Source: Pseudomethylobacillus aquaticus (GTDB taxonomy: Bacteria > Pseudomonadota > Gammaproteobacteria > Burkholderiales > Methylophilaceae). Taken from it: a DNA stretch of 64,000 bases. Positions 37,532-47,437 of this stretch are shown one piece after another. The translations under genes and the position numbers were made by a program. The notes under the pieces were generated by a model that was not told where the DNA came from, searched no databases, and saw nothing but the letters and a program-made list of their open reading frames with translations. Each line of letters starts with the position of its first letter. Position 1 is the stretch's first letter. The stretch lies in NCBI RefSeq assembly GCF_003730115.1, contig NZ_RJVP01000001.1:248001-312000 (forward strand). The letters run 5' to 3'.

Positions 37532-38941
37532 TTATGCCTGGCTGCGGATATCGACGAAGTGACCGGCAATGGCGGCAGCGGCTGCCATTTCCGGGCTAAC
37601 CAGGTGAGTACGCCCACCCGGACCCTGACGGCCTTCAAAGTTACGGTTGGAGGTGGAGGCACAGCGCTCGCCTGGTGCCAGACGGTCGGCGTTCATGGCC
37701 AGACACATGGAGCAACCAGGTTCACGCCACTCGAAACCGGCTTCCGTGAAGATCTTGTCCAGACCTTCTTCTTCGGCCTGGCGCTTGACCTGACCAGAGC
37801 CTGGTACCACCAGTGCCAGCGCGATGCTGCTGGCGACCTTGCGGCCCTTGATCACACCAGCGGCGGCACGCAAGTCCTCGATACGCGAGTTGGTGCAGGA
37901 GCCGATGAAGACCTTGTCCAGTTTGATGTCGCTGATCGGCATGTTGGCGGTGAGGCCCATGTACTTGAGCGCATTCTCGATGCTGGTGCGCTTGGTCGGG
38001 TCGGTTTCCTTGCTCGGGTCCGGCACGGTGGCGCCTATAGGCAGCACTTGCTCGGGCGAGGTGCCCCAGGTCACTTGTGGCTGGATATCGGCGCCATTGA
38101 TCTCGACCACGGCGTCGAACACGGCATCTGCATCGGAATGCAGCGTCTTCCAGTACTCAACCGCAGCGTCCCAGTTCGCGCCCTTGGGTGCATGGGTACG
38201 GCCCTTGAGGTAGGCGGCGGTCTTGTCGTCTGCCGCCACCATGCCAGAACGTGCACCGGCCTCGATGGCCAGGTTGCACACCGTCATACGGCCTTCCATG
38301 GACAGACCGCGGATCACCGAACCTGCATATTCGATGGCATAGCCGGTACCGCCTGCGGTGCCGATACGGCCGATCACGGCCAGCGCCACATCCTTGGCGG
38401 TCACGCCAGCACCCAGCACACCGTCGATCTTGACCAGCATGCTCCTGGCCTTTTTGGCGATCAGCGTCTGCGTGGCAAGCACGTGTTCCACTTCCGAGGT
38501 GCCGATGCCATGCGCAAGCGCACCGAACGCGCCATGCGTGGAGGTATGGCTGTCGCCGCACACCACGGTCATGCCGGGCAAGGTGGTTCCGTTCTCGGGG
38601 CCGATCACGTGGATGATGCCCTGATTCACGTTCTTGAACGGGAAGTAGACCAGCGCACCGAATTCCTTGATGTTGCTGTCCAGGGTTTCCACCTGCAGAC
38701 GCGACACCGGGTCTTCGATGCCCTTGTCCCAGTCCTTGGTCGGCGTGTTGTGGTCGGGGTTGGCCACCACCGAACTGTCGCGCCACAGTTTGCGGCCCGC
38801 CAGACGCATGCCTTCAAAGGCCTGCGGGCTGGTCACTTCGTGCACCAGATGACGGTCGATGTACAGCAGACAGGTGCCATCCGATTCTTCGCGCACCACA
38901 TGGGAATCCCACAATTTGTCGTAAAGCGTTTTACCAGCCAT
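37532..38941 (-). CDS. leuC: 3-Isopropylmalate dehydratase large subunit
   Basis: A 469-residue aconitase-family subunit. The [4Fe-4S] ligands are in [18 protein letters not shown] (first Cys) and in [10 protein letters not shown] (two Cys). The N-terminal [16 protein letters not shown] is canonical. It isomerises isopropylmalate and, in the citramalate route, citramalate. Its cluster depends on the isc genes a few kb away. The 38942-39093 gap has no leader peptide or attenuator that I can see. Confidence 0.97.
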   Translation of the reverse strand: MAGKTLYDKLWDSHVVREESDGTCLLYIDRHLVHEVTSPQAFEGMRLAGRKLWRDSSVVANPDHNTPTKDWDKGIEDPVSRLQVETLDSNIKEFGALVYFPFKNVNQGIIHVIGPENGTTLPGMTVVCGDSHTSTHGAFGALAHGIGTSEVEHVLATQTLIAKKARSMLVKIDGVLGAGVTAKDVALAVIGRIGTAGGTGYAIEYAGSVIRGLSMEGRMTVCNLAIEAGARSGMVAADDKTAAYLKGRTHAPKGANWDAAVEYWKTLHSDADAVFDAVVEINGADIQPQVTWGTSPEQVLPIGATVPDPSKETDPTKRTSIENALKYMGLTANMPISDIKLDKVFIGSCTNSRIEDLRAAAGVIKGRKVASSIALALVVPGSGQVKRQAEEEGLDKIFTEAGFEWREPGCSMCLAMNADRLAPGERCASTSNRNFEGRQGPGGRTHLVSPEMAAAAAIAGHFVDIRSQA

Positions 38942-39093
38942 GACAACTCCTATTAAAAACATATACTTGAACACACTCTCTACAGCAAAACATCTGCCAT
39001 AGCAGCATCACAGGCGCACAGCATAACCAAGTATGAATACCCTTACAATAATAGCGTTTATACTAGTACTGGAATTAACACCCTGAGAGCATC

Positions 39094-39891
39094 ATGGATA
39101 CCCGACGCAAAGAACTAGGCGACTTCCTGCAGGTATTGCGGCAACGTTGCGCACCGCAGGATTTCGGCTTTCCGGCAGGCAGCCGACGCCGCACGCAAGG
39201 CCTGCGCCGCGAGGAAGTGGCGCAACTGGCCAGCATCAGTCCCACCTGGTACACCTGGATAGAACAAGGACGTGAAGTCAACGTGTCTGCCGAGGTGCTG
39301 GACCGCCTGGCGCAGGTGCTGAAACTCACGCGCTCGGAACGCGATTATCTGTTCGAGATGGCAGACAGGCGCGATCCGGCCGGTAGCAGCCATGACGAGC
39401 TGGATGAAGCACCGCAGATCCTGGTGGCCATGCTGGCGGACATGCAGATCCCGGCTTACCTGATGGGTCGCACCTGGGACCTGCTGGCCTGGAACACACA
39501 GGCAGCCATGCTGTTTACAGGCTGGCTGGATGTGGTGGACCAGCAAAGCCCGCAACGCCCCAACCTGCTGCGCTTCGTCTTTCTGCTACCCGAAGCGCGA
39601 ATATTGGTGGATCAATGGGAGGTGCGTGCCAAACGCATCGTGGCGGAATTCCGCGCAGACTGTCGCAGCCGCCTGGAAGAACCGGCCCTGCAACGTCTGG
39701 TGAATGAACTGACCCAAAGCAGCCCGGAATTCGCGCTGTTCTGGCAACAGCACGATGTGCTGGAACGCCAGGGTGGCGAACGGGGCTTTCATCACCCGCA
39801 GCTAGGCGACATCACCTTCCAGCAGTTCACCTTGCACCCCGTGGATCAGGAGCAACTGAAACTGGTATTGCTGAAGCCCATGAATTGCTGA
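39094..39891 (+). CDS. Helix-turn-helix regulator with MmyB-like ligand domain
   Basis: A 265-residue XRE-family regulator. The N-terminal HTH (about residues 8-85) has LRREEVAQLASISPTWYTWIEQGREVNVSAEVLDRLAQVLKLT. The C-terminal domain (about 105-265: RTWDLLAWNTQAAMLF, LLRFVFLLPEARIL and HPQLGDITFQQFTLHPVDQEQLKLV) matches the MmyB-like ligand-binding family, a PAS-like fold that may bind fatty acids. It is divergent from leuC, so it may act on nearby oxidoreductase-type genes or on itself. Its last codons lie in a 17-bp tandem repeat. Confidence 0.88.
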   Translation: MDTRRKELGDFLQVLRQRCAPQDFGFPAGSRRRTQGLRREEVAQLASISPTWYTWIEQGREVNVSAEVLDRLAQVLKLTRSERDYLFEMADRRDPAGSSHDELDEAPQILVAMLADMQIPAYLMGRTWDLLAWNTQAAMLFTGWLDVVDQQSPQRPNLLRFVFLLPEARILVDQWEVRAKRIVAEFRADCRSRLEEPALQRLVNELTQSSPEFALFWQQHDVLERQGGERGFHHPQLGDITFQQFTLHPVDQEQLKLVLLKPMNC

Positions 39892-39967
39892 AGCCCATGA
39901 ATTGCTGAAGCCCATGAATTGCTGAAGCCCATGAATTGCTGAAGCCCATGAATTGCTGAAGCCCATG
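39872..39967. repeat. 17-bp tandem repeat over the regulator's 3' end
   Basis: Five perfect copies of TGAAGCCCATGAATTGC, then an 11-base partial copy, run without spacers. The first two copies include the final codons and stop (TGA 39889-39891) of the HTH gene. Since 17 is not a multiple of 3, copy-number change within the coding part would alter the last residues. Confidence 0.9.
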
Positions 39968-40012
39968 GACCACAGCCGGGATTGACGCCGCTGGCAAACA
40001 ACTGACGCAGGC

Positions 40013-41617
40013 TCAGGCCGTAAGCGCCTGCCGCTCCTGATCACGCACCAGCTTGTATTCGATGGAGTCGATCAGCGCGCGCCAGGAAGCATCGATGATG
40101 TCTGTGGATACGCCTATGGTGGTCCAGCCTTCGAACTGGTCACGCGATTCGATCAGCACGCGCACCTTGGCGGCAGAAGCCTGGTCGGAATCCAGCACGC
40201 GCACCTTGTAATCGGTGAGCTTGATGTCCTTGATGGCAGGGTAGAAACGCTCCAGCGCACGGCGCACGGCTTTGTCCAGCGCATTGACCGGGCCGTCGCC
40301 TTCGGCTGCCGTGATCTCCTGCTGGCCATCCACGGAGATCTTGATGGTGACCGAGGAGTTCATGCGGTTGAGCGCGGGCTCGTGGATATTGACCTTGTAT
40401 TCATGCAGGTCGAAGAACGGTTGATGCTTGCCCAGCAGCTTGCGCACCAACAACTGGAACGAGCTTTCTGCGGTTTCGAACTGATAGCCTTCGTGTTCCA
40501 GCTCTTTCAGTTTTTCCAGCACCAGCTTGGTCTCGTCCGAATCCTTGCCCAGCGTAGGGTCTACACGGTGCATGCGTGCCAGCAAGGCGCTGCGGCCCGC
40601 CACTTCCGACACCAGGATATGGCGCGCATTGCCTACCAGTTCCGGGTTGATATGCTCGTAGGAGATGGGGTTCTTGGTGACCGCATCGATGTGCATGCCG
40701 CCCTTGTGCGCAAAGGCATCATTGCCTACATAGGCCGCCTTCTCGTTGAAGGTGGCGTTGGCGATCTCGCTGACGTAACGCGCGGTCGAGGTCAGCGTGG
40801 CCATGCTTTCAGGCGGGATGCAGGGCAGCCCCAGCTTGAGTTGTACATTGGGGATAATGGCGCAGAGATTGGCGTTGCCACAGCGCTCGCCTATGCCGTT
40901 GATGGTGCCCTGTACCTGACGCGCACCGGCTTGCACCGCCGCCACCGAGTTGGCCACGGCCATCTCGGAATCGTTGTGGCAGTGGATGCCGATCTGCACC
41001 TTGGGGAAACGCGCCACCACTGCCGCTGTGATGGCATGGATCTCGCTGGAAAACGTGCCCCCGTTGGTATCGCACAAGCACAGTGCATCAGCGCCCGCGC
41101 TGGCGGCGGCCTGCAGACTCTGCATGGCGTAATCGGCATTGGCTTTGTAGCCATCGAAAAAGTGTTCGGCATCGAACACCACTTCCTTGCCGTGCCCTTT
41201 CAGGAAGGCGATAGTATCCGCGATCATGGCCAGGTTCTCTTCCAGCGTGGTGCGCAGGATGTCGGTGACCTGATAATCCCAGCTCTTGCCGAAGATGGCC
41301 ACAGCGGGCGTGTTGGCAGCCAGCAGGGAGCGCAGGTTGTTGTCGGACTCGACCGCCGCTTTGACCTTGCGTGTGCTGCCAAAGGCGATGATCCTGGCAT
41401 GTTTGAGTTTGAGCTCGCCTATGCGCTGGAAGAACTCCATGTCCTTGGGGTTGGAGCCCGGGTTGCCTGCCTCGATATAGCTGATGCCAAGCTGGTCCAG
41501 GCGCTGGACGATCTTCAGCTTGTCTTCGACCGAGAAGGAGATGCCCTGCGCTTGCGCACCATCACGCAGCGTGGAATCGTAGGCAAACATTTGAGGCACA
41601 AAAGGCGAATCAGACAT
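40013..41617 (-). CDS. cimA: Citramalate synthase CimA
   Basis: A 534-residue alpha-isopropylmalate synthase-family enzyme. The HMG-like catalytic domain shows YDSTLRDGAQAQGISFSVEDKL, SYIEAGNPGSNPKDMEFF, LCDTNGGT and GIHCHNDSEMAVANS, and the C-terminal LeuA-type regulatory domain is at about residues 375-520. The GNPGSNPKD segment and length fit citramalate synthase rather than LeuA, which is usually shorter and has a different loop. It would join pyruvate and acetyl-CoA to (R)-citramalate, which LeuCDB can take to 2-oxobutyrate for isoleucine. Located 2.6 kb from leuC. Confidence 0.9.
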   Translation of the reverse strand: MSDSPFVPQMFAYDSTLRDGAQAQGISFSVEDKLKIVQRLDQLGISYIEAGNPGSNPKDMEFFQRIGELKLKHARIIAFGSTRKVKAAVESDNNLRSLLAANTPAVAIFGKSWDYQVTDILRTTLEENLAMIADTIAFLKGHGKEVVFDAEHFFDGYKANADYAMQSLQAAASAGADALCLCDTNGGTFSSEIHAITAAVVARFPKVQIGIHCHNDSEMAVANSVAAVQAGARQVQGTINGIGERCGNANLCAIIPNVQLKLGLPCIPPESMATLTSTARYVSEIANATFNEKAAYVGNDAFAHKGGMHIDAVTKNPISYEHINPELVGNARHILVSEVAGRSALLARMHRVDPTLGKDSDETKLVLEKLKELEHEGYQFETAESSFQLLVRKLLGKHQPFFDLHEYKVNIHEPALNRMNSSVTIKISVDGQQEITAAEGDGPVNALDKAVRRALERFYPAIKDIKLTDYKVRVLDSDQASAAKVRVLIESRDQFEGWTTIGVSTDIIDASWRALIDSIEYKLVRDQERQALTA

Positions 41618-41716
41618 GGCACATCAACAATATTGAGCTTAATCAGCCATTTTACCTCAGCCGGGCGGCACACGCGAACCAGCTCTCGCTGTTCCCAGAG
41701 CGGCCGGGCAATAGCC

Positions 41717-41787
41717 TGAGCAAAGCCCAGAGCAAAGGCCATTCACTGGCCAGAGCAAAGGCCAGAGCCAAAACCAGAGCTAAGCCC
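41717..41787. repeat. 12-bp imperfect tandem repeat between cimA and an oxidoreductase gene
   Basis: Units of the form AGAGCAAAGGCC occur at 41729, 41752, 41764 and 41776, with a partial one at 41717 and an 11-base spacer. They overlap the last codons of the minus-strand oxidoreductase gene. Each copy differs by one to three bases. Confidence 0.75.
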
Positions 41788-42802
41788 AGTCAGCCAATAC
41801 CAGCTTGCCTATGGTCTGACCGGCCTCCAGCTGGGCGTGCGCGGCACGCAGGTTCGCAGCATTGATGGGCCGCATCACCTGATTCAGCGTGCTTTTCAGC
41901 GTGCCGGCATCGATCAGGCTGGCCACTTCCTGCAGGATCGCGTGCTGCTGTTGCATGTCCTCGGTGCGGTACATGGCACGCGTGAACATGAACTCCCAGA
42001 CGAAGCTGGCGCTCTTGCTCTTCAGCAGATCCAGATTGACTGGCTGTGCTGTTTCCACGATGGAACACAGATGCCCCTGCGGCTTGATGAGCTCGGCCAT
42101 GACCGGGAAATAAGCATCGGTGTCATTGTTGCACAGGATGTAATCCACCCAGGGAAAGCCCAGGGCGGCCAGCTGATCGGCCAGCGATGCGCGGTGATCC
42201 ACCACATGCTGAGCGCCCAGTTCGCGCACCCACAGAGCGGACTCAGGCCGCGAGGCGGTGGCGATCACCGTCAGTCCGGCCACCTGGCGGGCAAGCTGGA
42301 TGGCGATGGACCCCACCCCACCGGCCGCGCCTATGATCAGGATGGTCTTGCCCGCATTGACCGCTGGATCGCGCGCGATGGGCAGCCGATCGAACAAGGC
42401 CTCCCAGGCGGTGATCGCCGTCAAAGGCAACGCCGCCGCCTGTTCGACCGATAATGTGGATGGACGACGGCCCACCAGGCGTTCGTCCATGAGCTGATAT
42501 TCGGCATTGCAGCCGGGACGGGTGATATCGCCCGCGTAATAGACCGCATCCCCCACCTCGAACAAATGGCATTCCGGGCCGGTCGCCACCACCACCCCGG
42601 CCGCATCCCAGCCCAGCACACGCGGCGTGGATTCCACCTTGTCCTTGGGCTTGCGCACTTTGGTGTCCACCGGGTTGACCGCGATGGCCTGCACTTGCAC
42701 CAGCAGGTCACGACCAGTGGCAACCGGCATGGGCAACTCGATATCGAGCAAAGCATCGGGATCGGTGATGGGCAGGTAACGCTTTAGACCAACAGCTTTC
42801 AT
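41780..42802 (-). CDS. Quinone-oxidoreductase-like medium-chain dehydrogenase
   Basis: A 340-residue MDR-superfamily protein. The N-terminal GroES-like domain (GRDLLVQVQAIAVNPVDTKVRKP; RVLGWDAAGVVVATGPEC) and NADP-binding domain (ILIIGAAGGVGSIAIQLARQVAGLTVIATASRP) are clear. It has neither the catalytic zinc cysteines nor the structural zinc loop, so it resembles zeta-crystallin-type quinone reductases or enoyl reductases. It is probably monocistronic. Substrate unknown. Confidence 0.9.
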   Translation of the reverse strand: MKAVGLKRYLPITDPDALLDIELPMPVATGRDLLVQVQAIAVNPVDTKVRKPKDKVESTPRVLGWDAAGVVVATGPECHLFEVGDAVYYAGDITRPGCNAEYQLMDERLVGRRPSTLSVEQAAALPLTAITAWEALFDRLPIARDPAVNAGKTILIIGAAGGVGSIAIQLARQVAGLTVIATASRPESALWVRELGAQHVVDHRASLADQLAALGFPWVDYILCNNDTDAYFPVMAELIKPQGHLCSIVETAQPVNLDLLKSKSASFVWEFMFTRAMYRTEDMQQQHAILQEVASLIDAGTLKSTLNQVMRPINAANLRAAHAQLEAGQTIGKLVLADWA

Positions 42803-43144
42803 GTATAGAACTCCAGAAGAGATGCAGACGCACTGCGTGAAAGGGGGAGGAACTCACAGTGCGCCCGCAGATCAGGGCCCATGGCAAGCACCCTGATCAA
42901 AACCGTGAATGTGCCATATATGGCGCGTAACAGCATGTCGCCAGCCAGGCTAGACAGTTCATATTATAGACAGCATATAGACAGCCCATGATCGGTACCC
43001 GGCAAATCGGACACCGACCATGCTTGATTCATAATGATAGGCAAGCGCTACAGCAAAAAAGTTTCCCGGCTGGACTTGTGCTGCAAACCGGAGGCCCTCT
43101 GCACCAACGTTGGCATTCAGCCTAGCCTCGGCTGATGCGGCTTG
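42803..43144. other. Intergenic region with two dyads
   Basis: This 342-bp gap has no gene that I can support. Near its left end, CGCACTG and CAGTGCG (about 42829-42863) and GATCAGGG and CCCTGATC (42870-42898) form inverted repeats upstream of the oxidoreductase gene; the second may be an operator. Further right the repeated phrase AGACAG occurs three times at about 42955-42985. No promoter or terminator is clear. Confidence 0.45.
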
Positions 43145-46100
43145 TTATACCGGCATGGTTTGCGCATCGCCGGCTGTCCTGCGGATCTTGAACCAGATCG
43201 CATACATCGCCGGCAGGAACACCAGAGTCAGGACCGTCCCGGCAAGGGTACCACCGATCAAGGTGTAAGCCAGCGTCCCCCAGAACACCGATTGGGTGAG
43301 CGGGATAAACGCCAGAACGGCAGCGAGCGCGGTCAGGATGACCGGGCGGGTACGCTGCACGGTTGCCTCAACGACCGCATCAAACGGCGCCAAACCGGCC
43401 TTCTGGTTGTCACTTATCTGGCCGATCAGGATCAGGGTGTTGCGCATCAGAATGCCGGACAGCGCGATCAGACCGACCAGTGCGTTGATGCCGAACGGCT
43501 GCTGGAACACCAGCAAGGTGGGCACCACACCGATCAGTCCCAGCGGCGCGGTAGCGAACACCATGGTCATCGCTGAAATCGATCTGACCTGGAAGATGAT
43601 GATGACCAGCGTCAGCACGATCATGATGGGGAGCAGCGGCGCGATGGCACGATTGGCCTTGCCCGATTCCTCGATCGAACCGCCCTCCTCGATACGGTAA
43701 CCAACTGGCAGTTGGGCGATGATGGGCTGCAGCGCCTTCAACACAGTGGTGGATACGTCCGGCGGCTGTAATCCTTCGGCGATATCGCCACGCACGGTGA
43801 TCGTGGGAGTACGGTCTCGCCGACGCAATAACGGGTCTTCCATGCGCACCTCTACGCTGCCCAGTTGCGACAAGGGAATCCGCTGACCGCTGCTGCCCAC
43901 CAGCGTGAAGTCGGCGATCCTGCCCGGCTCCAGCCGGGTATCGCCAGCAGAACGGGCGGTGACCTGCACCGAGCGGATGTCCTCGCGCAGCTCCGTGATC
44001 GGGATACCACTCAACAGGAACTGAAGCTGTTGGGCCACATCGCTGGAACTGAGACCCAAGCTCTGCAGCCGGTCCTGATCCAGGGAAAGATGCAGTGCAG
44101 GCACACGCTCGCCCCAGTCGGTGTTGACCGTTCGCATCTGCGCGGAGGCTTGCATGACACCACGCACTTGCTCAGCGATGTCACGCAACTTGTCCGGGTC
44201 CGGCCCCATGACACGGAAGGCCACAGGAAATGGCGAAGGCGGGCCGAATACGATCTGGGTCACGCGCACCCGCGCTTCAGGCGCCAGACCATCGGCCACC
44301 GCCTGCCTAAGCCTGAACTTGAGGGCCTCCCTTTCCTCGTCATTGCGGGTAAGGACCACGATTTTGGCGAACGATGGATCAGGCAATTCGGGTGACATCG
44401 CCAGGAAAAAGCGTGGTGCACCCTGACCGATGTAAGAGGTCACGATTCTGGCCTCCTGCTGCTTCGCAAGCCAGGCCTCAAGCTTGGCCGTTGCGGCACT
44501 GGTCTGCTGGATTGCAGTGCCATAGGGCATCTGCACTTCGACCAGCACCTCCGGCCGGTCCGAGGTGGGGAAGAACTGCTTGTTGACGGCCCCCATGCCC
44601 AATAAGGCGATCACGAAAGCAGCGATCACGCTCGCCGCGACCAGCCACTTGCGCCGGATCACCCAGCCCAGCAGCCGACGGAAACGCTGGTAGTTCGGTG
44701 TGGTGTAGATGGCCCCATGTCCGCCCGCGTGATGGTCGTGACTGGGCAGCAGCTTCACTCCCATGTAAGGGGTGAACACGACGGCAACAATCCATGACGC
44801 GATCAAGGCGATGCCGACGATCCAGAACATATTGCTGGTGTACTCGCCAGCGGTTGATTTTGCGAAGCCGTTCGGCATGAAGCCGATGGCCGTCACCAGC
44901 GTTCCGGCCAGCATGGGCGCAGCCGTATGGCTCCATGCGTACGCAGCCGCCTGAATGCGATCATAACCATCCGCCATCTTCACCACCATCATCTCGATGG
45001 CAATAATGGCGTCGTCGACCAGCAAGCCCAGGGCCAGGATCAAGGAACCCAGCGTGATACGGTCGAAGTTCATGCCGCTCGCTGCCATGATGATGAAGAC
45101 CACGGCCAGCGTCAGGGGAACTGCAGCCGACACCACGATACCGGCGCGCCACCCCATGCTGAGAAAGCCAACCAGCATGACCACACCCAGGGCCACCAGA
45201 AACTTGACCATGAACTCGCCGACAGCAGAGTCGATATTGACCGACTGATCCGTCACTTTGGACAGGCTCATGCCCAGCGGCATCGCGGCGTTAATCGAGG
45301 CCGCTTCCGCCTCCAGCGCCTTGCCCAAGTCTAGCCCGTTCCAGCCTTCACGCATGACCACGCCGAGCAGCAAGCTCGGTTCGCCATTATTGCGGATCAA
45401 AAAAGTGGCCGGATCTTCGTAGCCTCGCTTCACGTCGGCCAGGTCGCCCAGCTTCAGCGTCCGGCCCTTCGCCTCAACCGGCGTATTGCGGATCGCCTCC
45501 AGGTCATCTATGGCCCCCTCCAGCCGGATAAAGACTTGCGGGCCCTTGGCTTCGATCGAACCCGCGGGCGTCATCACATTACGACTATTGAGCGCGGCGA
45601 ACAGCTCGCGTGGCGACACGCCGAGGGTGGCGAGACGGTCATGGGAGAACTCGACGAAGATCCGCTCGGCCTGCTCGCCGATGATGTTCACCTTTTTGAC
45701 GCCAGATACGTGCAGCAATCGCTGACGTATGGTCTCCGCGTCGCGGACCAAGTGCCGATGAGGTTCGCCAATGGCTTTCAAGGCATAGAGGGCAAAGGTC
45801 ACGTCAGCATATTCGTCATTCACCATGGGGCCGATGACGCCGCGTGGCAGCTTGCTGGTCTCGTCATCGAGTTTCTTGCGCGCCTGATAGAACTGCTCGG
45901 GCACCTCGGCGGGTGGCGCGCTATCGAGCAGGTACACCGTCGTGAACGCGAGGCCGGGGCGCGTGAAGGTTTCGGTGCGGTCATACCAGCGCAGCTCCTG
46001 CATGCGCTTTTCCAGTGGCTCGGCTACCAGGTCCTGCATCTCTTTGGCGGTCGCGCCAGGCCAGGCGGTGATCACCGTCATCTGCTTGATGGTGAACGCC

Positions 46101-46222
46101 GGGTCCTCGGCCCGGCCCAGCGTCAGGAAAGCCACCAGACCAGCGATGAAAATCGCCACCATCAAAAACAAGGTGACCGAACGCTCGCGTACGGCTAACG
46201 CGGAAAGGTTGAAGGCGCTCAT
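43145..46222 (-). CDS. RND-family efflux pump inner-membrane protein
   Basis: A 1025-residue RND transporter (usual size about 1020-1050). Twelve membrane segments are visible, with the N-terminal helix SVTLFLMVAIFIAGLVAFLTLG, the motif-A-like AWPGATAKEMQDLV, the TM4 proton-relay region (LGSLILALGLLVDDAIIAIEMM, which has the DD pair) and two large periplasmic loops. The sequence is HAE1-like and close to the VexF/TriC-type subgroup. Substrates cannot be predicted reliably. Its ATG overlaps the adaptor stop by 4 bp. Confidence 0.95.
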   Translation of the reverse strand: MSAFNLSALAVRERSVTLFLMVAIFIAGLVAFLTLGRAEDPAFTIKQMTVITAWPGATAKEMQDLVAEPLEKRMQELRWYDRTETFTRPGLAFTTVYLLDSAPPAEVPEQFYQARKKLDDETSKLPRGVIGPMVNDEYADVTFALYALKAIGEPHRHLVRDAETIRQRLLHVSGVKKVNIIGEQAERIFVEFSHDRLATLGVSPRELFAALNSRNVMTPAGSIEAKGPQVFIRLEGAIDDLEAIRNTPVEAKGRTLKLGDLADVKRGYEDPATFLIRNNGEPSLLLGVVMREGWNGLDLGKALEAEAASINAAMPLGMSLSKVTDQSVNIDSAVGEFMVKFLVALGVVMLVGFLSMGWRAGIVVSAAVPLTLAVVFIIMAASGMNFDRITLGSLILALGLLVDDAIIAIEMMVVKMADGYDRIQAAAYAWSHTAAPMLAGTLVTAIGFMPNGFAKSTAGEYTSNMFWIVGIALIASWIVAVVFTPYMGVKLLPSHDHHAGGHGAIYTTPNYQRFRRLLGWVIRRKWLVAASVIAAFVIALLGMGAVNKQFFPTSDRPEVLVEVQMPYGTAIQQTSAATAKLEAWLAKQQEARIVTSYIGQGAPRFFLAMSPELPDPSFAKIVVLTRNDEEREALKFRLRQAVADGLAPEARVRVTQIVFGPPSPFPVAFRVMGPDPDKLRDIAEQVRGVMQASAQMRTVNTDWGERVPALHLSLDQDRLQSLGLSSSDVAQQLQFLLSGIPITELREDIRSVQVTARSAGDTRLEPGRIADFTLVGSSGQRIPLSQLGSVEVRMEDPLLRRRDRTPTITVRGDIAEGLQPPDVSTTVLKALQPIIAQLPVGYRIEEGGSIEESGKANRAIAPLLPIMIVLTLVIIIFQVRSISAMTMVFATAPLGLIGVVPTLLVFQQPFGINALVGLIALSGILMRNTLILIGQISDNQKAGLAPFDAVVEATVQRTRPVILTALAAVLAFIPLTQSVFWGTLAYTLIGGTLAGTVLTLVFLPAMYAIWFKIRRTAGDAQTMPV

Positions 46223-47355
46223 GGCCGTACTCCATCAGCTGCGCTGATACTGGCTGCGCTGATAGTTTGCTTCGTTGCATCGTCAGCCAGTCGCACCTGC
46301 TCACCTTCGTTCAGCAGATGTGCACCGAGCACAACGATGCGATCTCCCGCCGCAACGCCGCTGTCCAGGACAGCCGTTTCGCTGGTCAGACTGGCCACCT
46401 TTACAGCGCGCCAGGTCACACGATGGTCACCTGCCGTAATCAGCCAGACGCCTGGCCCTTTGCCTGAGTCGAAAATGGCACCGAGTGGCACTTGCAGCGC
46501 CGAGCTTGCGTGCATGGATGGCAGTTGCACTGCAACGGTGGATCCCAGCGGGGCATCCGCCAGACGCCCTTCCAGTACGTAGCGCGCCTCAAAGGTACGC
46601 GTCTGCGGGTTGGCGGCATCAGACAGCTGACGCAACTTCGCCATGCCGTCCAGTCCACTGCCATAGAGTGCCGCGCGCGCCGCCGATCCGACCGCCGGGC
46701 GCAGCGCTTCAGGGAGATTGATGAGCGCTTCGCGGCGTCCGGCATGCGCCAACCGGATGACCACTTGACCGGCAGCAACCACCTGGCCGGGTTCAGCCAA
46801 GGTCTCGACGATCACCCCATCGGCATCGGCAAGCAGCACGGTATAGGCATTTTCATTCCGGGCGACCTCGGCGCGTGCCTGTGCAGCCCGCAACTCTGCA
46901 CTTGCCGACTCAGCGGCGGCTTTGATCTTGTCGTAGCTGGAAGCCGATACCGCCCCCGTTGCAACCAGGTCGCGGAAGCGCACCTCGTCCTCGGCGGTCT
47001 GATAAGCGCGCGCCATTGCCGCAGAAACGGCCTCCTCGTAGGCGCGTGTCGCAAGCTGCAAATCCGTGGGGTCGATGCGCATGAGCGGCTGGCCACGCTT
47101 GATGGTCTGTCCGGTATCGACCAGGCGCTCCATCACCTTACCGGGAACGCGGAAACCCAGATCACTCTGCACGCGTGGCGCAATGATGCCAGTGAAAGTG
47201 CGTTCACCCTGATCGGCAGCCATCACCAGGCCTGTCCTGACAAGGGGAATTTGCGTGCGCGGATCGCTGGACGAACTGGCGTCACCACATGCTGCCAGGC
47301 TGATGGGCAACACAGCGGCCACGATGAGTGAAGGAATAGTACGGCGCAGAAGCAT
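46219..47355 (-). CDS. RND efflux periplasmic adaptor lipoprotein
   Basis: A 378-residue HlyD/AcrA-type adaptor with lipobox ISLAACGD, so it should be anchored in the inner membrane. It has barrel-sandwich halves around RVQSDLGFRVPGKVMERLVDTGQTIKRGQPLMRIDPTDLQ and ADGVIVETLAEPGQVVAAGQVVIRLAHAG, separated by an alpha-helical hairpin (about 95-165). The start at 47355 has GGAGG at good spacing; an upstream frame was rejected. It is downstream of tetR with a TetR-type operator in the gap. Confidence 0.93.
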   Translation of the reverse strand: MLLRRTIPSLIVAAVLPISLAACGDASSSSDPRTQIPLVRTGLVMAADQGERTFTGIIAPRVQSDLGFRVPGKVMERLVDTGQTIKRGQPLMRIDPTDLQLATRAYEEAVSAAMARAYQTAEDEVRFRDLVATGAVSASSYDKIKAAAESASAELRAAQARAEVARNENAYTVLLADADGVIVETLAEPGQVVAAGQVVIRLAHAGRREALINLPEALRPAVGSAARAALYGSGLDGMAKLRQLSDAANPQTRTFEARYVLEGRLADAPLGSTVAVQLPSMHASSALQVPLGAIFDSGKGPGVWLITAGDHRVTWRAVKVASLTSETAVLDSGVAAGDRIVVLGAHLLNEGEQVRLADDATKQTISAASISAADGVRP

Positions 47356-47394
47356 GGCAACCTCCATGAACATGAAGGCCCCATCTTCTATCTA

Positions 47395-47418
47395 GTGACC
47401 AATTATGTCAATAGTCAC
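47395..47418. promoter_or_regulatory. TetR-family operator before the pump genes
   Basis: The sequence is GTGACC-N10-ATAGTCAC, an inverted-repeat site near identical to 48095-48118. On the minus strand a TTGACA -35 box lies inside it, so repressor binding would block the adaptor and RND promoter. Confidence 0.75.
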
Positions 47419-47437
47419 ATTTCATCTAAGCTACGAT

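Noticed and set aside
37397-38956. A long open frame opposite leuC
   Set aside because: It lies opposite a clear leuC, is His/Gly/Thr-rich and matches no family.
38942-39093. Possible leucine leader peptide and attenuator before leuC
   Set aside because: No run of leucine codons or alternative stems was seen in the 152-bp gap.
39872-39967. Possible CRISPR array
   Set aside because: The 17-bp repeats are back to back with no unique spacers and no cas genes nearby.
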